Positions 18,575 through 26,906 of a stretch of 64,000 bases of DNA are shown piece after piece. The number at the start of each line of letters is the position of its first letter. Within the stretch, counting starts at the first letter, position 1. Both the position numbers and the translations under genes were made by a program. A model generated the notes under the pieces. That model saw nothing but the letters and a program-made list of their open reading frames with translations. It did not search any database and was not told the DNA's origin. The DNA lies in the NCBI GenBank assembly GCA_964437365.1, contig CAYTGM010000011.1, positions 102,261 to 166,260 of the forward strand. The letters run 5' to 3'. The stretch is from CAYTGM01 sp964437365. GTDB lineage: Bacteria; Sumerlaeota; Sumerlaeia; SLMS01.

Positions 18575-20038
18575 TCAAAAAGAGGATGTGTCGATTCGAG
18601 AATTCATGGGAAGCCTGATTTTGAAGATGGCCCCCGTGTGGTCTGATGGTTTCGCCACAGACATTGATCCTCGATGCGCGAGGATAACCTGGTAGCAGAT
18701 GGAAAGTCCCAGTCCCGTCCCTTCAGCTTTCGTTGTAAAGAAAGGGTCAAAAATTCGGTTTATATATTCTTGTGGAATTCCCGGTCCATCATCTTCAACT
18801 TCAATGAGCACGAATTCACCATCACATCTGGTCCTGAGAGTGATAGCACCTTTATTCTCCATAGCATCTGCAGAATTGAAGATCAGATTCGTCAGTACCT
18901 GGCGAAGTTGTTCTTCATCACCGTGGATGATTGCTTCCGGGCCCTCTGTTTCAAAACGGAAGTTAATCTCTGGGAAAAGTGGTTCGTAAGTGCTGAGCGT
19001 GTTTCTGACAAGCCCGGCAGGTACCAGAGAAGATGTTCTGAGTTCACGCGGACGGGCAAAGTTGAGAAAGGCCCGAACTCTTTCGTCGATGCGTTTTACT
19101 TCTTCTCGAATGAATGATGAGGCGTCTTTTTTCTCTGACTCGTTTCGTTTGGGGTTGTCTATAACATCGAGGCTGGAGGAGATGATTCCAAGCGGGTTTT
19201 TGATCTCGTGAGCGATGCCTGCAACCAGCTGTCCAAGTGAGGCCAGTTTTTCCGCCTGATGCAACTTCTCCTCAAGAACTTTGCGTTCGTGCACATCTCG
19301 GATAATTCCAATAACATACTCTGTCTCGCCACGCTTGTTCTTGATGGGTGAATAGGTGGTTTCAACCCACCGATCTTCACCGCGGGCATTTGTCAGAAGC
19401 ATTTCTTCAGTCTGGTGGTCCTGCTCGCCTGCGAAAACACCTTTTGCAGGGCAAAGGTGAGTTGCGAAGCTTTCGCCTTCTTCTGTATGGCAGTTGATAA
19501 CTTCACTGCACTCGCAACCCGATTCAACAATTTCACTCGGGTTTCGACCTGTGATTTCTCCGCATGAACTGTTGAAGATCTTAACCTGTCGGTCTTTGTC
19601 GATGAGGAAGATTCCATCGGGAGTTGAGTTCAAAATTCTCTCGAACTGATCCTGGGATCGAGACACAGAAGTGATATCATCAATAATGAGAGCTCCGATG
19701 AGGGGCTCGTCCGGCAGGGGAGAGAGACAGACATGGAAGACTCCATGTTCTTTATCGGGAAAGCTCATGACGACATCTCGGGTCACGTAAGGTTGGTGAC
19801 TGTCAAAGATGCGATGGAGATCATTCAGCATCTTCTTTGCGATTTCGTCATCTTCGATGACTTCGGCCAGGAGATCCGATAGGCGTTGTTTTTTCGCGTC
19901 TTCTGCAGAGATTCCCAATTCTGAGAGCGGCTTGTTCCAGGATATTGGCTGGTAGTCCCGATTAAACAGGCAGACTCCGAGGCCAAGGGCCTCCATCGTT
20001 TCACTATCAATACCAATTCGAAGTTGTTCGACACTCAT
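18575..20038 (-). CDS. Cytoplasmic PAS-PAS histidine kinase (NtrB-like, orphan)
   Basis: 487 residues with no signal or membrane span. Two PAS domains are at ~12-125 and ~130-255. The second carries four cysteines (175, 177, 183, 196; pattern C-x-C-x5-C-x12-C). A PAC segment ends in VIGIIRDVHERK, followed by HisKA with His277 in AGIAHEIKNPLG and HATPase_c with the N box (LIFNSADAM), DDGPGIP, FDPFFTTK and GTGLGLSI. No receiver domain or neighbouring response regulator is present. The HAD gene lies 73 bases upstream on the same strand. The cysteine cluster recurs in PAS domains that precede sigma-54 activators and kinases; metal, redox or structural roles are all possible. Confidence 0.9.
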   Translation of the reverse strand: MSVEQLRIGIDSETMEALGLGVCLFNRDYQPISWNKPLSELGISAEDAKKQRLSDLLAEVIEDDEIAKKMLNDLHRIFDSHQPYVTRDVVMSFPDKEHGVFHVCLSPLPDEPLIGALIIDDITSVSRSQDQFERILNSTPDGIFLIDKDRQVKIFNSSCGEITGRNPSEIVESGCECSEVINCHTEEGESFATHLCPAKGVFAGEQDHQTEEMLLTNARGEDRWVETTYSPIKNKRGETEYVIGIIRDVHERKVLEEKLHQAEKLASLGQLVAGIAHEIKNPLGIISSSLDVIDNPKRNESEKKDASSFIREEVKRIDERVRAFLNFARPRELRTSSLVPAGLVRNTLSTYEPLFPEINFRFETEGPEAIIHGDEEQLRQVLTNLIFNSADAMENKGAITLRTRCDGEFVLIEVEDDGPGIPQEYINRIFDPFFTTKAEGTGLGLSICYQVILAHRGSMSVAKPSDHTGAIFKIRLPMNSRIDTSSF

Positions 20039-20111
20039 GGATTCATGCGCTCCGTTCTGCTAGATAGAAGTTATGCAAGAATCATCCTCAATTGCAATGA
20101 ATTCCCGTTGG

Positions 20112-20837
20112 CTAAGAAACGAGGTCGAGAAGGGAGCTGACTTTCGGCAGAATATAATCAGGCCTGGGGGCCTCAGGTCTGAGTTGCTCAAGGTGTGTGG
20201 AATTATCTGTCAGCAGAACAGACCCCATGCCGACCTTTTTCGCGCCAATAACATCTCGATTATAACTGTCTCCGATATAGACAATTCTCTCTACCGGAAC
20301 TTTAAACGATTCGAGAGCAATATGGAAAAGCTTTTCACTGGGCTTGATCGCACCATATTCTGAGCTGAAAATGATATGCTCAAAACAGGAGCGTATTTCA
20401 ACACGCTCAAATTCTTTGAGGAAGAGCTCAGGCTCCGAGGTGATATTAGATATGATTCCAAGTTGTTTCTCGCCATGCAGTTTCTTGATTGTCTCAGCAA
20501 TTTCCTGGGGAATCTGCCCTGCCTCATGGGTGGCAATTACTTTCGCAAGAAGGTCTTTTTCACCTGTCGTGATCGCAGTGTCCTTGAGGCAGTGATCGAT
20601 GTAATATCGGAGTTTAGGGTAATTGTCGAATTTTGCGGGATCTCGATAGTCCTGGATAGCAGCGTTCCAGATGGTTGCGATGCTCTCCTGAACAGTCTCT
20701 CGGTCGAGGGCCGACCCGCCCAGCTGAGAATAGGTTGCATAGTAGTCCTGATTGTCATCGAATCGATCGACATTGAACATCAGAGTAAGGCAAACATCAA
20801 AGATATAGACATCATAATCATTAATTAGTTCGTTCAT
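20112..20837 (-). CDS. HAD-superfamily hydrolase with altered motif I
   Basis: 241 residues, a class I HAD with an alpha-helical cap, closest in feel to YjjG/REG-2-type phosphatases. Motif I is FDVCLTL: the nucleophile Asp14 is present but the usual second Asp (acid/base, position +2) is Cys16. Motif II (IISNITSEP), motif III lysine (GAIKPSEKLF) and motif IV (YIGDSYNRDVIGAKKVG) look intact. Loss of the +2 Asp would weaken ordinary phosphatase chemistry, so activity is uncertain. It is co-directional with the PAS kinase, and a terminator separates it from the dksA-like gene upstream. Confidence 0.85.
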   Translation of the reverse strand: MNELINDYDVYIFDVCLTLMFNVDRFDDNQDYYATYSQLGGSALDRETVQESIATIWNAAIQDYRDPAKFDNYPKLRYYIDHCLKDTAITTGEKDLLAKVIATHEAGQIPQEIAETIKKLHGEKQLGIISNITSEPELFLKEFERVEIRSCFEHIIFSSEYGAIKPSEKLFHIALESFKVPVERIVYIGDSYNRDVIGAKKVGMGSVLLTDNSTHLEQLRPEAPRPDYILPKVSSLLDLVS

Positions 20838-20861
20838 GTTGGTTCCCGTGGTGGATCATAG

Positions 20862-20899
20862 ATTATTATAATGAAAATGCCCGGAAGTTATCCGGGCAT
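20862..20899 (-). terminator. Rho-independent terminator after the dksA-like gene
   Basis: ATGCCCGGA (20877-20885) and TCCGGGCAT (20891-20899) form a perfect 9-base stem with a 5-base loop. On the minus strand a U-rich stretch follows. The site is 35 bases past the dksA-like stop and 25 bases before the HAD start. Confidence 0.85.
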
Positions 20900-20933
20900 G
20901 TGTTACAAAGAATAAAGGGTAGGGGGTCAGAAA

Positions 20934-21917
20934 TCAACGACGAGATTTCTTTTCCATTTCTTTTTTTAGCTCAACGCACATTCTGGCGAATGGCTTTGCA
21001 CGGAGACGTTCAACAGGGATGAAGGGGCATGTTCCGCATTGTCCAGCTTCCGTATCTGCGCAAAAGTCGCACATCCCATAAGTGCCATTCTCAAGGCGGA
21101 TGAGAGCTTCTGATACAGCAGCAAATCTCTCTTCTTCATATCGACGCTGTATGAAGGTGCTTTCAAGAGCCGAACTGTCAGATGCGGCATCCGCCTGGTG
21201 ACTGGAGAATGTCGCATGTGTTGTCTCGCGATTGCTGTCGGCTATATCGTCAAGCTGGCGAAGGTCTCTAAGCAGGCGTTCGCGCTCTTCCAGAAGAACT
21301 GACTTTAACTCTTTCAGCTCTTTCTTGGAGTAAGGTGCCTTTTTCTTTTTCTTCTTTTTGGGTTTTGCCGGAGCGACCTCTTTTGCCGGACGCTTCTTGG
21401 TAGAAGTTGAAAGGCCATCGCTCTTGCCCTGCTGATTTACCTTTTTCTTCTTTCCTTCTCTTAAAGCAAGAAGCTTAGAGAGGTGCTCGCTACGAGTTTT
21501 AGTCTTCGTCGTTGATTTGCTGGTGGTTGTCTTTTCAGTAGACGAGGATTTCGTCGTTTTCTTCATTGAGGTGGATTCTTTCCTGTTTGTCGTCTTTGTC
21601 TTTGTTGCCGCAGGTTTCTTCGTTGTCTTTTGTGATGTAGCTGTTTTCGAAGTTTTCGTCGTCGCTTTCTTTTTTGGAGCTGAAGCGGAACTCACCTTTT
21701 TAACCTGAGTCTTTTTAGCAGTTTCAACTACTTTCTTTTCAGCCCCAGCTTTCTTTTTTGCGGAGGATGTTGTGCTTGAAGACTTAGTTTTCCGTGGCGC
21801 GGTCGTTTTTCTTGAAGAAGAAGCCGACTTGCTTTTCTTCTCAGATGTTCCCGCCGTGCTTGTTTTCTTTGACGTCTCTTTCTTTTTCGGAGTGGACGTC
21901 GCCTTTTTAGCTGTCAC
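20934..21917 (-). CDS. TraR/DksA-type zinc-finger protein with long basic histone-like tail
   Basis: 327 residues. Residues ~1-205 are almost only Lys, Thr, Ser and Ala, like histone H1 or Hc1-type DNA-binding tails. Residues ~206-327 are a TraR/DksA module: a coiled coil (KELKSVLLEERERLLRDLRQL, shown in part) followed by RLENGTYGMCDFC. The finger is unusual. Cys283 and Cys286 are followed by an insertion with a second CxxC (Cys294, Cys297); the final pair is reduced to Cys314, with Leu at the expected last cysteine. DksA proteins bind the RNA polymerase secondary channel with ppGpp. It overlaps the end of ileS by 11 bases, so it is translationally coupled to it. An RNA-polymerase or chromosome-binding role is inference. 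Confidence 0.85.
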   Translation of the reverse strand: MTAKKATSTPKKKETSKKTSTAGTSEKKSKSASSSRKTTAPRKTKSSSTTSSAKKKAGAEKKVVETAKKTQVKKVSSASAPKKKATTKTSKTATSQKTTKKPAATKTKTTNRKESTSMKKTTKSSSTEKTTTSKSTTKTKTRSEHLSKLLALREGKKKKVNQQGKSDGLSTSTKKRPAKEVAPAKPKKKKKKKAPYSKKELKELKSVLLEERERLLRDLRQLDDIADSNRETTHATFSSHQADAASDSSALESTFIQRRYEEERFAAVSEALIRLENGTYGMCDFCADTEAGQCGTCPFIPVERLRAKPFARMCVELKKEMEKKSRR

Positions 21918-24732
21918 TGACTGGGTTTCTCCTTACTGCGTCCGCACAACGTGCGCAAAGTTCGGGATGTTCGCTGTCAGAACCAACATCCTCTTTCCAA
22001 TTCCAGCAACGGATACATTTAGCTCCAGTTGCCTTCACTATTTCGACAGAGGCCAGGATACCATTCGACCTCAAGTCATCGTCTATACCACGTGGTTCTT
22101 CCTGAACGAGTGTCACCTGTGACACGATAAAGAAAGTCGGGAGATAATCGAGTACCTTCTCGAGGAATCCAACCGTTTCTGCATCGGTCGCATAGAGAAC
22201 CACCTTGGCGTCGAGAGAGTTGCCGATGACTTTCTCCGGACTGCTTCTGAGTGGCTCAATTTTCTTTGTGACTTCATCACGCAAAACGAGGAGCCGCTCG
22301 AAGCGGGTGGCGAGTTCGGGGTCATCCCACGCGTCATTTTCCTCAGGAAATTCTGAGAGCTGTATGCATTGCTCTTTGTTTCCTGGGATGTTCTCCCACG
22401 CTTCGTCCGAAGTGAATGGAAGGATAGGTGCCATTAAACGAGATAAGACAGACGCCAGTTCGTACAGAACCGTTTGAGTCGAGCGGCGTATCGGGTCGTT
22501 GGCAGCCTGACAGTAGAGTCGATCTTTCGCAATGTCCAGATAGAGGGCACCGAGGTCTCTACGACAGAAGGTATTCACCAGTTGATAAACACGGTGGAAC
22601 TCGTATTTCTCGTAGGCTGAATCAACCTTATGGATCAATGAATTCAGCTGGTGAAGGATCCACTTATCATCGTGGGCCAGCTCTGCATGGGGAATGGCAT
22701 CTTTTGCTGGATCAAAGTCATAGATGTTGCCGAGAAAGTAGCGCATCGTATTTCTGATGCGTCTATATGCTTCCGAGATCTGCTTCAGAGAGTTCTGAGA
22801 GATAGAAACGTCTCCACGGTAGTCCTCTGATGAGACCCACATTCTTAGAACATCAGCACCGCTCTGCTTCATCACATCAAGGGGGCTGATCACGTTGCCG
22901 AGTGACTTCGACATCGGCCGACCTTTTTCATCAAGAACAAAACCGTGTGTGAGTACTTGCTTGTAAGGAGCCTTGTCTTTTACGCCGAGAGAAACCCACA
23001 TGGAAGACTGAAACCAGCCTCTGTGTTGATCACTTCCTTCAAGATAAAGGTCAGCGGGCCACTCAAGATCGTAGTTTTCATTGAGAACGGCAAGGTGAGT
23101 CGATCCTGAATCAAACCAGACGTCTAGACAGTTATACTCTTTCTCATAATTATCTGCTTCTGCGAGAAGGTTCGGTGGAAGAAAGTCTTCTACAGGCCGT
23201 GAAAACCAGGCGTCAGAGCCCTCTTCTTTCACGAACTCGGAAAGGCGGTCCAGAACTTCAGGAAGGAGCACACTTTCGCCAGTTTTCTTATTCTTAAGAG
23301 AAGGGATCGGCACACCCCAGGAGCGCTGTCTGGATAGACACCAGTCGGGGCGGCTCTTTAACATATTGTAGATGCGGTCGCGGCCCCAGTTCGGGATCCA
23401 TTCAACATCATCGCAATTCTTTAAGGCTTTCTCACGGAGACCGTCTTTGTCGATCGCCATAAACCACTGTTCGGTAGCACGCATGATGATCGGCTTGTGT
23501 GAGCGCCATGAATAAGGATAGCTGTGCTTATAGTTATGTTTGGCAAGCAGAAGGCCTGATTCCTTCAGTTTCTCCAGAATCTTCTCATTGGCGGCAAAGA
23601 CATTCATGCCTTCCATTTCCGCATAATCACTGGTGAAACGTCCTGCCTCGTCGACGGGGTTAAATACTTCCAGCCCGTATTCCTGACCAATCTCAAAATC
23701 TTCCACACCGTGTCCCGGTGCTGTATGGACGCAGCCAGTTCCCTGCTCCAGAGTCACATGTTCACCGCACATGACAAGAGACTCTTTGCCTTCTATAAGA
23801 GGGTGAGAACAGATTTCCTTATCGAGTTCTTTCCCAAGGAATTCTTCGAGGATCTCGCCATCTTTAAGTCCTGTTTCTTCTTTGAATGCTTCAATAAGTC
23901 CGCGTGCAACAACATAGACCTCACCATTACACTTGTAGGCGTAATACTGAAAATCTGGATGAAGCGTTACCCCGAGGTTTGCAGGTAATGTCCATGGCGT
24001 TGTGGTCCAGATCACCACGGATGCATTGCCCTCGGCCAGACTCTTTACTTTCGGAGTCGACTTGAAAGGGAACTTTACATAAATGGATGGTGACACATGG
24101 TCGTCGTTATATTCAATTTCAGCTTCAGCCAGGGCTGTTTCAAAAACGGGATCCCAGTGAACAACCTTTAGTCCTTTATAGACATAGCCTTTTTCGACAA
24201 GTGTTTTGAGCGCACCGATGATAGCGATTTCAAATTTGGGATCCATGGTGATATAAGGATGATCCCAATCGCCGCCGATGCCGAGTCGCTTGAACTGCTC
24301 GCGTTGCGTATCAACCCAGCCGCTTGCGTATTCCGCGCACAGCTGACGGATTTCCAGAGCTGTTTTGTCTTTGTATTTTTTCTTTTTCCGCAGGTTGTCG
24401 ACAACCTTTTGCTCGATCGGCAGGCCGTGACAGTCCCAACCTGGGACATAATGTGCCCGGAAGCCTTTCAATTCTTTGTAACGGATGATGATATCTTTAA
24501 GGATCTTGTTAAGCGCATGGCCGATGTGTATATCGCCATTGGCGTATGGAGGCCCGTCATGAAGGATATAGTTAGGACGATCCTTCCTCTCTTTAAGAGT
24601 TGTATGAAGGCCTATCTCGTTCCACTTCTTCAGCCGCTCTGGTTCTCTGTTGGGGAGATTCCCTCTTTGGGGAAATTCCGTCTTCGGAAGGTTGACGGTT
24701 TTACGATAATCTTTTTGTGATTCTGTACTCAT
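21907..24732 (-). CDS. ileS: Isoleucyl-tRNA synthetase
   Basis: 941 residues, the normal length of bacterial type IleRS, charging tRNA-Ile in the cytoplasm. The class I signatures are intact: HIGH as DIHIGHALNK and KMSKS as GRPMSKSLGN. The CP1 editing domain contains VIWTTTPWTLPAN, and the C-terminal zinc finger is CIRCW...CARC. It starts at ATG 24732. It sits between the pnp gene (70-base gap) and the overlapping dksA-like gene, all minus strand. The signatures suggest the bacterial rather than the mupirocin-resistant eukaryote-like class, though resistance cannot be judged by eye. Confidence 0.98.
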   Translation of the reverse strand: MSTESQKDYRKTVNLPKTEFPQRGNLPNREPERLKKWNEIGLHTTLKERKDRPNYILHDGPPYANGDIHIGHALNKILKDIIIRYKELKGFRAHYVPGWDCHGLPIEQKVVDNLRKKKKYKDKTALEIRQLCAEYASGWVDTQREQFKRLGIGGDWDHPYITMDPKFEIAIIGALKTLVEKGYVYKGLKVVHWDPVFETALAEAEIEYNDDHVSPSIYVKFPFKSTPKVKSLAEGNASVVIWTTTPWTLPANLGVTLHPDFQYYAYKCNGEVYVVARGLIEAFKEETGLKDGEILEEFLGKELDKEICSHPLIEGKESLVMCGEHVTLEQGTGCVHTAPGHGVEDFEIGQEYGLEVFNPVDEAGRFTSDYAEMEGMNVFAANEKILEKLKESGLLLAKHNYKHSYPYSWRSHKPIIMRATEQWFMAIDKDGLREKALKNCDDVEWIPNWGRDRIYNMLKSRPDWCLSRQRSWGVPIPSLKNKKTGESVLLPEVLDRLSEFVKEEGSDAWFSRPVEDFLPPNLLAEADNYEKEYNCLDVWFDSGSTHLAVLNENYDLEWPADLYLEGSDQHRGWFQSSMWVSLGVKDKAPYKQVLTHGFVLDEKGRPMSKSLGNVISPLDVMKQSGADVLRMWVSSEDYRGDVSISQNSLKQISEAYRRIRNTMRYFLGNIYDFDPAKDAIPHAELAHDDKWILHQLNSLIHKVDSAYEKYEFHRVYQLVNTFCRRDLGALYLDIAKDRLYCQAANDPIRRSTQTVLYELASVLSRLMAPILPFTSDEAWENIPGNKEQCIQLSEFPEENDAWDDPELATRFERLLVLRDEVTKKIEPLRSSPEKVIGNSLDAKVVLYATDAETVGFLEKVLDYLPTFFIVSQVTLVQEEPRGIDDDLRSNGILASVEIVKATGAKCIRCWNWKEDVGSDSEHPELCARCADAVRRNPVSDS

Positions 24733-24802
24733 CTATACTTACCTGAATTTCTCTCAAGCCCTCATATTGAAGGCAGTCAAAATTACGTTCGGACGATTTC
24801 CT

Positions 24803-25621
24803 TTAAAGTGATTCGATCAGACCCAGCACGAGGGAACAGCGATCTTCTTCTCGACTGTTTGCGACCTTGATAATCTCCTCAAGCTCAGCAGGCTTAAGAC
24901 TCTCAGGGTAGCACTCGTCAGTAACAGTTGAGAGCGCCACGGTCTTCAGACCCGCGTGTGCAGCAACAATAGCTTCAGGAATGGTCGACATCGTCACACA
25001 GTCGGCTTCCATAATCTGGAACATGCGGTATTCGGCTGCTGTCTCCAGGTTCGGCCCCGTTACGGCAACCAGGACTCCCTGGTGTGTCTTAATTCCTTTT
25101 TCACCGGCGATCTTTTCCCAGCGGCTGATAAGCTCGCGATTATATGGCTCACTCATGTCAGGGAATCTCGGGCCAAGGCGCTCATCGTTAGGTCCTATGA
25201 GAGGGTTCTCGCCCATTAGATTGATATGGTCTTTCACGATCACCAGAGACCCCGCAGGAATCTTCGGGTTCACGCTGCCGACAGCATTCATAATAATCAG
25301 CGTTTCAACACCCAGCGCTTTCATCACGCGGATCGGAAAGGTAACGTGCTGAATCGAGTAGCCCTCATAGCGATGAAAGCGGCCCTGCATCACCATGGTA
25401 TCTTTTCCACCAAGCTGACCAAAGCACAGGTTGCCCTGATGGCTTTCTACTGTGGACACAGGGAAGTGAGGAATCTCACCATAAGGAATCTTTTCCAGAT
25501 TCTCAGGTCGATCAGCAAGCGATCCCATGCCGGTTCCGCAAATCACACCGACTTTCGGCTGAATGCTGATTTTCCCTTCAATAAATGTTTTTGCTTCTTC
25601 AATCTGGTCGAAAAGTTCCAT
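24803..25621 (-). CDS. Purine nucleoside phosphorylase (trimeric PNP/MTAP family)
   Basis: 272 residues, the size of the low-molecular-mass trimeric PNPs. It catalyses phosphorolysis of purine (deoxy)nucleosides in salvage. Visible motifs: phosphate loop GTGMGSLAD, GRFHRYEGYS, the MNAVGSVNP base-site strand, GPNLETAAEYRM and TMSTIPEAIVA. The base-specificity position that is Asn in human-type 6-oxopurine PNPs (ITN) is Asp235 here (VTDECYP). That recalls the Asp residues of MTA phosphorylase, so preference for 6-amino purines or a broader range is possible. An AGG-rich site directly precedes the ATG. It is in line with DUF167 and ileS. Confidence 0.93.
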   Translation of the reverse strand: MELFDQIEEAKTFIEGKISIQPKVGVICGTGMGSLADRPENLEKIPYGEIPHFPVSTVESHQGNLCFGQLGGKDTMVMQGRFHRYEGYSIQHVTFPIRVMKALGVETLIIMNAVGSVNPKIPAGSLVIVKDHINLMGENPLIGPNDERLGPRFPDMSEPYNRELISRWEKIAGEKGIKTHQGVLVAVTGPNLETAAEYRMFQIMEADCVTMSTIPEAIVAAHAGLKTVALSTVTDECYPESLKPAELEEIIKVANSREEDRCSLVLGLIESL

Positions 25622-25673
25622 TTCCTGTTCGTTTCCCTGGTGAAAGTTTAAGTTACTGTTTTTCTGATCCTGA

Positions 25674-26009
25674 TCAGCTTGTCTTCTCTACCAACAGCTG
25701 AGCCAGAGCCGGGCATGCCTCCGTGAGGACTGCGCTAAGCTCTTTCTCCTTCGCGCCTTCAATCCAAAGCAGCTTTCTTCGGGATTTCTCTCCCCTTTTA
25801 ATAGAAATCTTGCTAAGGCTTACCGAGAGGGTTTCAGAGAAAAACTGAAGGAGACGCTGGTTGGCCTTCCCATCAATGGGAGGCGTATCCAGGGTGATCT
25901 TGAGAGATTCATCGAAGACACCCACACAAGCAGTCCGACGTGAACGAGGCTGGACGTAGACCCGGAGGTAACATCCCTTGTCCTGTTCATGTAAGATGAC
26001 TTGTTTCAA
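25674..26009 (-). CDS. DUF167 (YggU-family) protein
   Basis: A 111-residue small alpha/beta protein of the YggU/DUF167 family, recognised from LRVYVQPRSRRT, DGKANQRLLQFFSETL and SISKIKRGEKSRRK-like spacing. Structures are known for the family but not the function. The start is TTG 26009 with no strong ribosome site. It is the first gene of the minus-strand run DUF167, pnp, ileS, dksA-like (52 bases to pnp). The upstream 387-base gap probably holds the promoter. Confidence 0.85.
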   Translation of the reverse strand: MKQVILHEQDKGCYLRVYVQPRSRRTACVGVFDESLKITLDTPPIDGKANQRLLQFFSETLSVSLSKISIKRGEKSRRKLLWIEGAKEKELSAVLTEACPALAQLLVEKTS

Positions 26010-26396
26010 AGTTATGGCCTGTGAGGGAATTCGCGAGAATTCGCTCTTGGATTCTAAGGCGCGTCCTCTTGAGGCTGAGATGCGTCATGTGTCAAGGTAA
26101 ATGGCCGCAAATCGGCCTTCTGAGCAGAATTAAGGGAGAATGACACTCGGCTTCAGTTCCGAACTTATCTCCATAATTACAACCAGGCCTTTTGAGAAAA
26201 GCTGCGAAGAGCACTTTCCCAGAGCGTGGGACGGAGTGGTGCGAGAAACCTGCGAGGGTAGCATGGAAATTTCAGGGGGAAATTTCCAAATGAACGCTTG
26301 ATATCTGAAGGCTTATAGTCTAACACTGATCCCACAGATGCGGCTAACGCGTCAACTCCTCTGTACAAATACTCAAAACAGGAATGACATAGCGTA
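26010..26396. other. Non-coding gap with a 9-base inverted repeat upstream of the ArsC-like gene
   Basis: No convincing gene is visible on either strand. GGAAATTTC (26265-26273) and GAAATTTCC (26279-26287) are perfect arms around AGGGG, with no T-run, so an operator is more likely than a terminator. A direct repeat of GAATTCGC occurs near 26018-26035. Both the DUF167 run (minus) and the ArsC-like gene (plus) diverge from here. Confidence 0.45.
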
Positions 26397-26747
26397 ATGG
26401 CGAAAGTCACCTTCTACTGGAAACCACGCTGCAAGACTTGCAGAGACGTGAAAAAGGACCTTGAAGAACGTGGACACGAGCTCGACTGCCGTGATTTAGA
26501 TGATTATCCTCCCCCAAGGTCGCTCCTGGAAACTCATATCGACGCAAAGAACGTTAAAGCGTATTTGAATACTCGCTCCAACGCCTATCGCGAACATGGA
26601 CTCAAAGATGACCCTCCAACCAAGAAGGGAGCCATCGAGCTCATGATGCGTGACCCAAACCTGATCAAGCGCCCTATCAGTGTTTGCGGGAAAATCGCGG
26701 TATTTGGCAATGACCCCGAAGAGCTTAAAGAGTTTGAAGATCAGTAA
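26397..26747 (+). CDS. ArsC/Spx-family thioredoxin-fold protein
   Basis: 116 residues. The N-terminal strand and loop carry WKPRCKTCRDVKKDLEE, the CxxC-type active site of the arsenate reductase/Spx/YffB family. A central helical insertion and the late family motif IKRPISVCGKIAVFG are both present. The family includes glutaredoxin-coupled arsenate reductases, the transcription factor Spx and uncharacterised YffB-type proteins. No ars genes are nearby and the protein looks like the YffB side, so arsenate reduction should not be assumed. A hairpin follows 25 bases after the stop. Confidence 0.85.
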   Translation: MAKVTFYWKPRCKTCRDVKKDLEERGHELDCRDLDDYPPPRSLLETHIDAKNVKAYLNTRSNAYREHGLKDDPPTKKGAIELMMRDPNLIKRPISVCGKIAVFGNDPEELKEFEDQ

Positions 26748-26771
26748 GCCTTGACCCACTTGGCAGTTTTA

Positions 26772-26811
26772 GACGAGGTGCTCACTCAACATTGAGTGAG
26801 CACGCATCGTC
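26772..26811 (+). terminator. Long hairpin after the ArsC-like gene
   Basis: GTGCTCACTCAA (26778-26789) pairs perfectly with TTGAGTGAGCAC (26792-26803). Outer GACGA/TCGTC arms extend it. Only a short pyrimidine run (CTTTCC) follows, so it may end transcription weakly or with help. Confidence 0.6.
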
Positions 26812-26906
26812 TTTCCCCAGTATCTGCTCAGGCAAAATCCTGCCAGGGAACACCTTGCAACACTCAAACAACAAATAAGGCAATCTAAGCTCTCGGCTCA
26901 TCCCAA

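Noticed and set aside
26397..26747. Calling the ArsC-like protein an arsenate reductase (arsC)
   Set aside because: The fold is right, but there is no ars context and the sequence suits the YffB/Spx side of the family as well.
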